Shown piece by piece: positions 23,479 through 33,685 of a stretch of DNA of 64,000 bases. Numbering within the stretch: position 1 is the first letter of the stretch; each line of letters opens with the position of its first letter. The stretch spans positions 6,448,001 through 6,512,000 of the forward strand of contig JAPTOF010000015.1 of the NCBI GenBank assembly GCA_028554755.1, in the 5' to 3' direction. This DNA comes from Cordia subcordata. Lineage: Eukaryota; Streptophyta; Magnoliopsida; Boraginales; Cordiaceae. The notes beneath the pieces are model-generated. The model worked only from the letters and a program-made list of their open reading frames with translations, was not told where the DNA came from and searched no databases. Both the position numbers and the translations under genes were made by a program.

Positions 23479-23490
23479 GCTCTGATGCCA
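23479..23490 (-). promoter_or_regulatory. Copia primer-binding site (initiator tRNA-Met type)
   Basis: The minus strand reads TGGCATCAGAGC, one mismatch from the classical TGGTATCAGAGC complement of tRNA-iMet, two bases inside the 5' LTR. Confidence 0.88.
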
Positions 23491-23492
23491 AT

Positions 23493-24807
23493 TGTGGGTG
23501 GAAATATCTTAAGAGGGGGGTGAATTAAGATATATATACTAATTCTCATTTTTAAAATTCACAGAAATTTAACTATTTCACTCAAGCAATATATCAAACA
23601 TGTAATTAATATAAGCAAATAAAGATAAATATAGTGTAGAGAGAAGGAATACAAACGATTTAAGGTGGTTCGGCCAAGCCTACATCCACCGCCTAAGGAA
23701 GCTCCCCTTAGGACTTCAACAATCTTTATCAAGTGCTTCTTCAAATCTTGGTGAAACAAAGATTAATTTTTACAACTCTTTGAAGCCAAACTTCAAAGAA
23801 CCCAAGAGTCCCACTCTTTAGGATTTCCCTACACATTTTCAAGCTCCAGTAGATGTCTCTCTCAAGATTTCTTAGCTCACAAAGTGTGTATACAATCAAG
23901 AAGAATAGAAATGATGAAGAATCTGAAATTTCTTCTTAAAAGAGAATATAGCAATGAATGGTGCTCTTGAAATCTCAAAGATATTGCAAGAATAACTCAA
24001 AGCTTAATTGAAAGATGATAAATGATTTTGCAAGCTTGAACTGATGATTTGAATGAGTGTTGAAGGTGTATTTAAAGAGATTTGAGAGTCAGGGCTTTGG
24101 TAGGTAGAAGAAAAGAGGAGAAAATGGCCAGAACAGTAATAAACGGCTAGTGCATTTATTACAGCTTCTCGCTTAGCCAGTCAACCGGCTGGGTCGTTTG
24201 GCTTCCTCTTGGCCCTCTTTAACTAGGCCAAACACCTTAGGGCTAGGGGGTCCAGCTTTTTCTTCCCTTCTCTGTTTTGGCTGGGCAACCCTCCTTGGTC
24301 AGCCGGTCGACCGGCTGGGGGGTCCGGCCACTCCAGAGAAAGAAGTAAAAGCAAACTTTGCCTGAAAACATTTTAAGCACAATTTTCATAACTCCAAATT
24401 ATTTTAAAGCATTTTGTAAATACTTTTTATGACTAGAGACACTTCAAAACACATATTTACACTAAGTGTGCATTCAAAATCATTTATGCTTTTATGAAAT
24501 CTAACATGCATGAGATTTAAATTGTTTGAGTTATAAAAATAAGGATTTGAGTCAAACACTTGCAATACTTAGGCATTTCACAAGAAGAGCAAGAACGTCC
24601 GTTACCCCTTATGACGTCTCTTCTCCTCCTTATGCCTTCTCATCTTCTTCTTCTTTAGACAATGCTCATTTACTCATCTTCTTCCATCTTCCAAGTATTT
24701 ATCTACTCATCTTAGTGCTTATCTTCATAAGATGCTTTTTAATAAAATAATTTAAATGCATATCAAATTTTCATCATCAAAATTAATAACTAGTTATTTA
24801 GCCAACA
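23493..24807 (-). repeat. Copia 5' LTR
   Basis: 1315 bp, plus-strand TGTGGG..CCAACA. It pairs with the split 3' LTR. A TTTAAATACACC TATA-like box lies on the sense strand near 24070. The GC-rich GGTCGACC module lies at 24175-24345. Confidence 0.92.
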
Positions 24808-24861
24808 ATCTAGTAGAGCATATCGGCTGACTAGAGGATCAACTAATAGTGCCACTGACAG

Positions 24862-24870
24862 CTATAAATA
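24862..24870 (+). promoter_or_regulatory. TATA box of the solo LTR
   Basis: CTATAAATA lies in the middle of the LTR, where an LTR promoter is expected. Equivalent CTATWTAAG-like boxes occur on the sense strand of neighbouring LTRs, for example minus strand 56149-56160 and around 14505. Confidence 0.6.
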
Positions 24871-26227
24871 AGGCCTAACGTGGAGAATTTATCATCGAAT
24901 CTTATCATGCATTCATACACACTTCACACCCACTTCTCACACACTAAACCTAATTCTCACCTACCTCACACACACACTTCTAAACATAAAAACACTTTGG
25001 AATCAAGCCTCTAAGAAAATCAAACATAAGGATCTGGGCATAGCTCATGGATTGTAATGCTTGGCTATGGATAGAAAGGTATCTATCTTTTATCCGAAGT
25101 CTAATTATGTATGATTAGAGATATAGAGGGTGATTATATGTTGTATTTATGGATTGAATACTACTTTCTATTAATGAGAACTTGATGGATTTGAATATAT
25201 GTGCTTGTACTTAGGGTTTTTAAGGCCACTTTACATATATGTCTATGTGTTTGTTGAAATGCCTTAATGAAGTTGCATATGTATATTGAAGTCTATTTTG
25301 CTATTAACCATTTCTAAATCATTATGCTACCATGTCTATGTGTTTGTGTGGTGATTACATGAAGTGGGTAAGAATATAGACATGGCTATGTGTCTGTTAG
25401 TATACTTAATAGCATAAATATCTTCTATTACTTAAATGTCGGGTGCTATTGCTTAAATTGGTGTGATCTAAGTATATCTATGTGCTTAGTAGTAAGATAG
25501 GCCAATATATCCTCAAATGCCATGCCCTAAATGTGTAAGCTTTTCGCTCAAATGTTAATACCTGCTATTGTGATGATGATCAGTGGTGCACAACTAATGG
25601 CTAGCCTAGGTCGAGTCTCCCTTAGATTTAAATCCAACTTATGGGTTTCATGGTAGGTTAGTCGACCTTAGATGGACTAGGTCTTAGCTTTATATCCAGC
25701 CAACGGTTTAGACGCTAGGGTTAGATCGATTTGAGTCACCTAGTACCTTAATTAGCTAGTCCTAATACCTAAGTCATAAGGACCACACCGTATCTCTGGG
25801 TAAATATGCCTAGGGGCGGACTCACACCAAGTCTTAGGAGTTCCATTAGGATGTTAATTAGAGGTCTATACAAGATCATAATCCATCAAGCATCCCTAGA
25901 TAGACGTACTAATCATCCATAGGCAAGACTTAATCACCCTAGTTCCCATTTCTATGTGTTTGATTCCCTTAAATAGCTTGATTCCCTCATCACGCACACA
26001 CACACGCCCTTTCATTTTCTAGCACTTAGAGTAGATTTACTTTCCAAGCTCCCCTCAAACCAAAAACCCAAAAACATTGTAGGTCAAGTCCCAACACATG
26101 ACGTTTTAGGACACGCTTAACTTAGAACTCCACTCACGTTGGCCTCCCTGTGGATTTGACCCTGCACTCGCACACGGTGTGCTACATAGGCTATTTAGGC
26201 TTGTGCTCATGAATAGTGATCAATAAT

Positions 26228-28033
26228 TTCAATTTCAATAGCTTTTTCATTCCATTAGATTTTCCTTTTTAATATCCCAATACCTTGTCAATATACATTG
26301 GTAGAATGTAACAGGGCGGGGGAAGAGTTTTATAGTGGTGGGTGACATTAGAAATATATTTTCTTTTAGATTATGGCTTTTGATTAATGCATTGGAGAAA
26401 ATTTTAAGTTGCAATAATGCGTTGGTTGGATTTGGCACTGTCTATATGGAGATGGGCCTGCTGATAAGTCTAACAAAATATTGATGTTTACATCAGAGAA
26501 AGAGAGTGAGAGAGAGAGAGAGAGAGAGAACTGCACATTTTCACGCAGGACCTGAATTCCTGTACATTCAAGATTTGAGGTGAGAATTAATTAGTTAGAA
26601 GTTAATTTGGATAAGCAAAGGTGGGACGTTTAAGCCAAATTTTTAAACAACCAATATGATACAATGATATATTCGATATACATGATTTTTAGTTACAAGA
26701 ATTTTGATTTGGTGTTAAAAAGATGATTTTAAAAAAAAGTCATAGACATATGCATGTATATAAGAAAATATATACTGTGAAGAGAGCTTCCACCATTTTA
26801 GAACGAAATGGGTGCTTACTAATTTTAGTAGTACATGTTCCCTTGAGTAAGTGCTAAATGGAATATTAACTACTCTGCTTGCTCCCAATTCAGTAAATTT
26901 GGTGAAATCAGCTTTAAAAGATTCTTCTATTATAGTATTTTGCATTGGTGCATGTCATAATCAGTTAACCTATATAGAGTTCTAAAAATATTTTCAGGCT
27001 ATGAAAACTCATCCTCTCTCATGAAATAACTCAAAACTAAACAGAGATCCTTCCTTGAATAGAAGAATATTAATCCCTTCTATTTATGTTTAGGCAAACA
27101 GTCCATTTTAGGAGGGACGTTATCATTTATGTCACTTACAGAAATCCAAAAGTAAAGATTTGATTTATGGGAGATCGAATACCTCTATGCAACCTGTCTA
27201 CTTTAGTTTCTCATCCTTTTGAAATATCTTGTGTTTCCAGATATTTGCTGTATATATTTATTCCCGTGGTGTCTTCATATGAAAAGATATTTTGTTCTTC
27301 TTCATCATTATCATTACCCTTGTAGTATCTATAGTTTCATATTTGCTTTACTTGTACACTGAAGGTATTGCTCAGTTGTCTCAATTGGAAAATGTTTAAG
27401 CTTTGGTGGACTAATGAATTGAAAACTTCTTAACTATTACTAGTGGTGCTTCATCTTATATCTCTTGCTGGGAATTAAATTGTCAAATCACTTATCTATT
27501 ATCATTCCTTATTTTTATATTTGTCTTAGATGTTAGATCAAGCCAGAACATTACTGGTTAGAGTCAAGCCAAAAAATGAATATATTCGGGTTGATTTAGG
27601 AATTGATAATAGTTCCAAGTAAGATTTTCTTAATTCTAACTACTTGTTACTTTGTATTTTTTTAGCTTCAAAGAATTCGGTGAAATATATTAGAAAGCAA
27701 TTACATCATTTTTCACCTCTTTTATAACGAATCTAATCTTTTGCCAGGTAAAAGTCGGTGAAATGCCTTATAAAGAATATTGTCATGTATATCCTTGAAA
27801 AGTCCTGTACCCTCTATTTTCTTGCACGTATATGATCGGCTTCTATGGGCATCTAATTTTCTTAATGTTTTCCTTAGTATAAAGTTAATATGAGATGGTA
27901 GAAGAGGATTTTATTGAGGATGTTTGGTAGGATTAATCTTCTATTATGTCATATCAATCGGTGGTTATATTTTGCATAGATTTACTAAAGATAAAGAATA
28001 TTTTCTCTTATGTAGTAAGTCAATATACATTGG
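26228..28033 (+). other. Helitron 3' non-coding portion (inferred)
   Basis: No supported gene. It resumes after the right TSD of the solo LTR. A (GA)n microsatellite lies at 26497-26530. The segment 27535-27650 is a diverged copy of 6545-6660 and has a short open stretch (LVRVKPKNEYIRVDLGIDN). Confidence 0.5.
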
Positions 28034-28065
28034 GCGCATGTATATGCACGGACAACCTTTACTAG
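28034..28065 (+). mobile_element. Candidate Helitron 3' terminus
   Basis: A 6-bp stem with one mismatch and a 4-nt loop (28034-28049) is followed 16 bases later by CTAG (28062-28065) and then T. Helitrons end in a hairpin about 10-12 nt before CTRR and insert between A and T. An (AT)n tract follows directly, a common Helitron target. Confidence 0.6.
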
Positions 28066-28067
28066 TA

Positions 28068-28069
28068 TC

Positions 28070-28101
<32 letters not shown>

Positions 28102-28126
28102 GGTATATATACACACACACGCACAC
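28068..28126. repeat. (TA)n and (CA)n microsatellites
   Basis: A TA run at about 28070-28096 and an AC run at about 28111-28126 flank the Helitron end. Confidence 0.9.
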
Positions 28127-28255
28127 GCTCACTTTCTTGCTACAATTTTTTTTTTTAAAAAAAATTACATGGTGGTGCTGTGCAGCAGCAGGTGGAGACG
28201 GGGTGTCATGTGGTGGGATAATGAACTATTGCTATGTGTAGATTTGTGTTGTTGG

Positions 28256-28294
28256 GTGGGGAAGGGGGGAGGGGGGTAGGGGGGTAGGGGGAGT
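28256..28294 (+). other. G-quadruplex-prone tract
   Basis: Five or more runs of four to six G are separated by one or two bases (A, AA or TA), then a purine-rich GA stretch runs to about 28340. The pattern fits a stable intramolecular G-quadruplex on the plus strand. Confidence 0.7.
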
Positions 28295-28340
28295 TGAGGA
28301 GAGGGAGAGGGGGAAAGAGAAGGAAGGAGAAAAGGAAGAG

Positions 28341-29412
28341 ACAACTTGTTTGGTTTGGTTTAGGTATATTAGGTTTATTTAGATTTATATATTAATGTAT
28401 TTAAGATTTAATATTTTTTAATTATATTACCCATGTACATTTGACAATTATGCCATAGCTTTTTATTTATAAATTCTTATAGTTTAACTATTTTAATTTT
28501 TATAATTTATACTTTAATGGTTGATTATTAGCTTCTTAAAATTGAAACAAATTATAAAAATCAAATAGTTATTCTATTTGTTTATCATTTAAGTTTGAAA
28601 TAATGCATATTTTACTAACTTACTTCAAAGGTCGCCAAATTTTAATGATAAACTTTCAAATAAAAAATTAAATTAAATTAAATGTTATTATTGTATGTAA
28701 GACTTTAAAAAATAGAATAACACATATTGGAAATATATAAAGAAGTGCTAAAAGTGAACTTAAATGAAAGTGGAAAGATGTTGAAGTAAAGTTGAAATTG
28801 CAACACTTGCAAAAAAAAAGTATGAAGGCTTGTTGGAGTAAAATTGATATTGGAGACACTCAATTCAAAAAGAATAAAATTAATGTCACTTAAAAAATAA
28901 AAAAGACTGTCTGAGTTAGTTTAAGGGCACATCAACCTTGTTATATTTAACCGAAAAAAGAAAACCCTAGCAACAGTACTACTCATCTAATTTATTACTA
29001 TTTTTTTTGCCAAGAATAAATAAACATTTATATTAATAACAACATGAGTATATAGGTGAATCTACTTAATAACAGCTCTTTACTTCAACTATAAAATTAC
29101 TTGAAATGACAGTTGTTAACTCTAAACTTTATCTCGACTTTTTTGATAAGTTATAAAGTATGAACGATTGTTGTTTGTTAGATTAATTCTTAATCGCAAG
29201 TGAATTAGGTCAAAAGAATTAATCCGCTAGAGAAAATTGATTAGGGTAGCTCCAGATCCAAGGCTAGAGGCGTTATTAAAATCATTATAAATTACAATTG
29301 TAAAAGAACAAAAGGGGTTTAAAAAAGGCCCCACTTGTGACATTTAGCCAAAAATGGCACCCCTATAATGAAAATAAACAAAATTAAGGGGGGAAACAAA
29401 AAAACAAAATTT
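28341..29412. other. AT-rich intergenic DNA downstream of the 29413-30741 gene
   Basis: No ORF or RNA gene supported. It contains the 3' flank of the minus-strand gene; no canonical AATAAA poly(A) signal was confirmed close to its stop. Confidence 0.6.
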
Positions 29413-30741
29413 CTAGCTCTTCTTGCCCTCTTCACCACCCTCTTCCAAGTAAGCCTTTTTCCTCGAATCAGCTCTGGTCAACAAACAAATGACGAAGAAA
29501 CACGCAGCGTACAGAGCGTGAATTTTCCAACTGGTCTTGGGCGGTTGACGCAAAACAACCCTGTGAAAGACCTTCACGTAATAATGCAGCCCAACAGCAA
29601 AGCCCACAAAAGTCTGGGCTAGGCCCAACAACTTAGTCACCAACCCAGTTTCAGTGGAAAAGACCAGTACCAAGTACATCAAAAGCAAAAGGAGGTAAAA
29701 CACGTAAGCAAGAGTTTGCAGCACCTGTAAGCACACATAGGTGGACTGAGACGTGGCATAGAAGAACTTGAGTGGCTCTAGTCCAGTGACAATTGAAGAG
29801 AGCCACAAAATGGAGAAGTATATAGACAAGTAAACTTGGATAAAGATCAAGAGCTTTTGAAGAGAAAAATAGGCTTTGATGCGATTGAAAATGAGTGAAA
29901 CAAGAACGAGTGGTACTGTAACGAAGGCAAATGAGACTACAGAAGCCATGGTGGATGCATACTTGTTGCCTAGTATAGGCTTTACGCCTTTAGTGATCTC
30001 CTTATTGTATCTAGTGAGATAAACTTGTGAAGTTTTTGATATCTTTTTCAGATCTGGCAACAACGCTTCTTGAAATTTAGTGGGTAGCTCTCTGAATCCT
30101 GCAACCAAGTCATCATCATCGTCTTGATCAATCCAACTAGGTAGTTTTGTTTTCTTTTGAGCCTTTTCAGACTTGCGCTTTTGGTTTGAGGATTGATCTT
30201 CTTTGTCTTGCTTCTTTTCAAGCGGGATTTTTGTCTGTTTTGCAGTAAGGGATTTAGCTGTTTTGTTGTTGGCTGAGCTTGTTTTGGTTTGATCTGGTGA
30301 CATTTTTGCGGGGAGTGAAGCGGCTTTATTTGAGTTTGAGGCCTTTGAAGTTGAGTTAAGCTTCTTGAGCTGGCTTTTTATAGTTGGTACACCATCTTTG
30401 ATGGAATTTGAGGTGGGCTTAATGAGCTTGGTTTTGTTCTTCTTGAACTCAGAGGTGGCTTTGATGAGCTTGGTCTGGTTCTTGGTTCCACCATTCGTGG
30501 TGGTTTTGCTGAGTTTGGTTTGGTTGGTGGATGAAATAGCAGGTTTAAGCAGTTTGGTTTTGTTCTTATTGATTGGCTTAACTTCATCATCTTCATCTTC
30601 AACCTCTAACAGCAATCTTCTTCTACCAAGCTGCTTATTGCTTACTGATAAGCCTTCATTGTAGGCTGCTGCACTAATCAATACAGAAGGTAAGAAAACT
30701 AATGCAAGATTGAGCAAAAGTACCTTTCTGTATGAAGCCAT
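29413..30741 (-). CDS. Plant membrane protein with signal peptide and Lys/Asn-rich luminal domain, function unknown
   Basis: Intact 442-codon single-exon ORF from ATG at 30741 to TAG, the only convincing host gene here. Residues 1-26 form a signal peptide (LLLNLALVFLPSVLISAAA core). Residues about 45-210 are low-complexity, Lys/Ser/Thr/Asn-rich, with a repeated N-[KQ]-T-K-L-x-K unit at about 60, 73, 88 and 102. Six N-glycosylation sequons are seen (N60, N73, N88, N102, N129, N159). An acidic DQDDDDDL follows (206-212), then about five hydrophobic segments (264-287, 296-320, 336-361, 368-390, 406-423) and a charged tail. An ER/secretory-pathway membrane protein is inferred. I do not recognise a named family. 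A TATA box lies 122 bp upstream of the ATG. Confidence 0.9.
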   Translation of the reverse strand: MASYRKVLLLNLALVFLPSVLISAAAYNEGLSVSNKQLGRRRLLLEVEDEDDEVKPINKNKTKLLKPAISSTNQTKLSKTTTNGGTKNQTKLIKATSEFKKNKTKLIKPTSNSIKDGVPTIKSQLKKLNSTSKASNSNKAASLPAKMSPDQTKTSSANNKTAKSLTAKQTKIPLEKKQDKEDQSSNQKRKSEKAQKKTKLPSWIDQDDDDDLVAGFRELPTKFQEALLPDLKKISKTSQVYLTRYNKEITKGVKPILGNKYASTMASVVSFAFVTVPLVLVSLIFNRIKAYFSLQKLLIFIQVYLSIYFSILWLSSIVTGLEPLKFFYATSQSTYVCLQVLQTLAYVFYLLLLLMYLVLVFSTETGLVTKLLGLAQTFVGFAVGLHYYVKVFHRVVLRQPPKTSWKIHALYAACFFVICLLTRADSRKKAYLEEGGEEGKKS

Positions 30742-30862
30742 GTGCAGCAGTACTGAAATCTTCTTTTTTTGTGTGTGAAAGTAAGGATCAAACGAGGGTG
30801 TTGCTAAAAATTTAGAAGTCTCAAGTAGATCTAGATTTGGTCAGGGTTGACATTAATGAGAG

Positions 30863-30873
30863 ATTTATATATA
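30863..30873 (-). promoter_or_regulatory. Likely TATA box of the membrane-protein gene
   Basis: The minus strand reads GTATATATAAA about 122-132 bp upstream of the ATG at 30741. That would leave a 5' UTR near 90-100 nt, typical for a plant gene. Confidence 0.6.
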
Positions 30874-30874
30874 C

Positions 30875-32519
30875 TTGTGTCTGAAAATTGAAAAGGCCAA
30901 GTGAAGAAATGGGATTGGGAAGACTTTAATGCTCAAAGTGGAAGAAGGATGAGATCAGTCACATGGTGCAACCAAACAACCCATCTTTCCTACGCGGTTT
31001 ACTGCTTACTAGAATACTACGAAAAGATCAATATAATGCTTTCGTATCACAAATATTATTGGATTTATATCATTAGAATAAATCCACATTCACTGAGGAC
31101 GATACGCGCAGAATTATTAATAGGATTACGATGATTGCGTCATTTTTAGCTTTTAGGGAAAATCTGGAAACTTTTCCAGATCTAACAGCTGCTGCTGAAA
31201 GTAACATATGATAGTTAACGCAAATTGCTAATCCGCTCGCAATTTTCGTAAGGTTCGTTAGAAATGTATTGGCTTTCCTACAATTAAAAAACCTGTTATT
31301 TTTAATCATTATTATACTGTACGCGCCCAAATTACATATGGTGACAATTTTCTTTTGTCCAAATCAAATTTTTGTTGGTTCAAAGATTGGATTTCATGGA
31401 ATTTTCATTGGAATGGAAATGGTAGTTTCGAACTGATAAAAATTAATCTAGACAAAAAAAAAAAGAAATCCTACAACGTGCAATTTGGGTGTCTTACGAT
31501 GCGATTATGGTTCACAATAATGGATTCTTTAATGATAAGTGGGTCTAATACACTTTTAATAAATTAGAGGATGATTATAAGGGACTTTTAAATTATAGGA
31601 AAGTCCAATACACTATAGATGGATCACACAGGGATCTCTAGCATTTCACCCTAATAATTACTCATAGACTAGTTACTAATTATTAAGTCGTGCCCATATA
31701 TGAGAAATAAGTAGGCAGCTCTTTAGGTTAATAAAAAATACGATGTTTCTGATGTATATACAAGAAAAATTTAATAGTGTTCAATGGATGATATAGTCAT
31801 AATAAAAAAATCTCGACAGTTTACCTTCATATAATGTTCCTCATAAAATACAACGTTTATGAGGACATCCAAATTAAAAAGTTTTCTTGCAAAGTCTAGA
31901 ATAGACGTCCCTCCACAAGCTTTGCTAGCCATATTATGTGCTAAAAAATTACAAATTGAGATTGATTTAGACTATAATTTCACCTTATTCAAGGGTAAAT
32001 CAATATATTTGAGTATTCAGATTGATTTAGCTTTTCTTTTCTTTTCTCATTCTGGTCCTAATAATAAATAACATCTTCTGCATTTTTCCAATCTGAACTC
32101 AGAAATTGAGAAAATAAAAAACTAAAAAGGAAAAGAATAGAGAACCCAACGCAGAAAAGCTGAGAAGAAAGAAACAAACTTTGTGATTAACGATTTAAGT
32201 CTAACTACACACTTGTCAACATTATTGAGTTGTTCAAAATAGTTAAACTCATGATGATAGTTATAGTGAATTGAAATTATTATAAATTGTAAATAAATTT
32301 TAAATAGAATCAATATGAAATAAAACGTCACATTGTGTACAACACGGATTAACTGTAAACCTGAGTTGAAGCTCCCGTGACAAGCCAAAAGATCAAACTC
32401 ATTGAATCGGTTGACTTAATTAGGTAAGTCAAAGTAAACGAGAAAGAACCCAAACAAATAGAGTAGAATCAGAAAAGAAAATATTCAAACAAAGTCCTTG
32501 CTGATCTTACAGACATGGA
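30875..32519. other. Upstream intergenic DNA
   Basis: No supported gene. A perfect 9-bp inverted repeat with 2-bp spacer (ATCTGGAAA / TTTCCAGAT) lies at 31162-31181. The rest is AT-rich with no repeat structure I can define. Confidence 0.6.
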
Positions 32520-32529
32520 CTTTAAAACT

Positions 32530-33072
32530 GATTTTTTTTTTAAATAATACAATTTAAATAATTAATTTAAAAAATAACCTTGTTTTTTTGTTGGGTTTCA
32601 AAACTAACACTTTCAATTTTTCAATAAACGAAATCGGGTATTCAAAAAAAGAAAACGTGCAAAATACACAATGTATCGTAACGGACGATATTTTGGCTTT
32701 TGAATAGACGAAATCGGCTATTCAAAAGCCGAAAAATTTGATGCAAAGGCACAATTTTTTATTTGTCTCGATTTTTGCTCTTTTGGTTATTGAATAGCCG
32801 ATTTCAGTTATTTAATAGCCGAAATTAGCTTTTCAAAACTAGGAATCTGTCAGGGGAATATGTGCTGGATAATTTTTCGGTTATTCAATAGCCGAAAATA
32901 GATTCGTCTATTCAAAAGCCGAAAAATAGTGGAATTTATTTTGCATGTTTTCGGTTTTTGAATACCCGTTTTTGTTTATTGAATAACCGAAAGTGCTATT
33001 TTTGAAACCCAACTAAAAACAAGGATCTTTTTGAAATTAGTTATTTAAATTGTGTTATTTGTAAAAAAATCC
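32530..33072 (+). mobile_element. Mutator-like MITE, copy A (543 bp)
   Basis: Flanked by the 10-bp direct repeat CTTTAAAACT at 32520-32529 and 33073-33082; 9-11 bp TSDs are characteristic of Mutator-like elements. Termini are inverted repeats (GATTTTTTTT / AAAAAAATCC) and the inversion extends about 80 bp inward (ACAATTTAAAT ... GTTGGGTTTC ... ACACTTTC). The interior is filled with short hairpins of the type CGGCTATTCAAAAGCCG (for example 32715-32731). No coding capacity. Confidence 0.85.
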
Positions 33073-33149
33073 CTTTAAAACTTATAAATATTATTTTTAG
33101 ATCACATGGGAAGTTATAAGTATTATTCTTGGGTTGGTCGGATTTAATT

Positions 33150-33685
33150 GGATTTTTTTTACAAATAACACAATTTAAATGACTAATTTCAAAAATAGCC
33201 TTGTTTTTAGTTGGGTTTCAGAAATAGCACTTTCAGTTATTCAATAAACGAAAACGGGTATTCAAAAATCGAAAACGTGCAACATAAATTCCACCATTTT
33301 TCGGCTTTTGAATAGCCGAAATCGGCTATTGAATAGCTGAATCTATTTTCGGCTATTGAATAACCGAAAAATCGTCCAGCACATATTCCCCTGGCAGATT
33401 CCTGGTTTTGAAAAGCTAATTTCGGCTATTGAAAGCACGAAAATCGAGATAAATAAAAAATTGTGCCTTTGCATCAGATTTTTCGGCTTTTGAATAGCCG
33501 ATTTCGGCTATTCAGAAGTCGAAATATCGTCCGTTACGATACATTATGTATTTTGCACATTTTCGTTTTTTGAATACTCGATTTCGTTTAATGAAAAATC
33601 GAAAGTGCTAGTTTTGAAACCCAGCAAAAAATAAGGTTATTTTTAAAATTAATTATTTAAATTGTGTTATTTTAAAAAAAAATCC
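33150..33685 (-). mobile_element. Mutator-like MITE, copy B (536 bp), inverted relative to copy A
   Basis: Its own 10-bp TSD, GGATTTAATT, is at 33140-33149 and 33686-33695. It starts GGATTTTTTTT and ends AAAAAAAAATCC. Its reverse complement aligns with copy A along nearly the full length, for example the blocks containing GCAAAGGCACAATTTTTTAT and GGGGAATATGTGCTGGA. The different TSD proves a separate insertion rather than local duplication. Confidence 0.87.

Larger units (their letters stand above)
7080..24807 (-). mobile_element. SIRE-like Ty1/copia retrotransposon, defective, with nested insertion
   Basis: Read on the minus strand, the order is 5' LTR 23493-24807, PBS, gag, protease, integrase, RT, RNase H, an extra ORF, polypurine tract, then the 3' LTR (15155-16177 continued by 7080-7380). 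Integrase before RT defines Ty1/copia. The long gag with coiled coil, the extra 3' ORF and the roughly 10 kb net length fit the SIRE/Maximus lineage. The 3' LTR is split by the element at 7381-15154. The two LTRs differ by roughly 10% by eye, so the insertion is not recent. No clean 5-bp TSD is seen at 7075-7079 versus 24808-24812. Confidence 0.88.
6703..26222 (+). mobile_element. Athila-like solo LTR (1.8 kb), split by a copia insertion
   Basis: The LTR pieces are 6703-7079 and 24808-26222, together about 1792 bp. The LTR starts TGATGTG, ends TGATCA and is flanked by ATAAT on both sides (6698-6702, 26223-26227), so the outer ends are exact. It has no internal domain, so it is a solo LTR left by LTR-LTR recombination. 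It is related along its length to LTRs at 36329-38106 and 59394-61285. A TATA box lies at 24862-24870. The interior from 7080 to 24807 is a later copia insertion. Confidence 0.88.
529..28065 (+). mobile_element. Decayed autonomous Helitron, interrupted by nested LTR retrotransposons
   Basis: Rep-type N-terminal domain, PIF1-like helicase and an RPA70-like gene occur in that order on the plus strand, the usual layout of plant Helitrons. The element is split at 6702/6703 by a solo LTR and everything nested in it (6703-26222, plus the second TSD copy 26223-26227). A candidate 3' terminus (short hairpin then CTAG before T) lies at 28034-28065. The 5' end is not identified. Whether 26228-28065 belongs to the same copy is an inference from the TSD-flanked interruption. 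A partial duplication of 6545-6660 at 27535-27650 means a second Helitron copy is also possible. Confidence 0.6.

Noticed and set aside
27924..28241. A 105-codon ORF crossing the (TA)n and (CA)n runs
   Set aside because: The middle is simple-sequence IYIYIY and HTHT; it spans the Helitron end and has no homology signal.
30365..30664. ORFs opposite and within the membrane-protein gene
   Set aside because: Shadows of the Lys/Asn-rich coding sequence; no signal, domain or promoter of their own.
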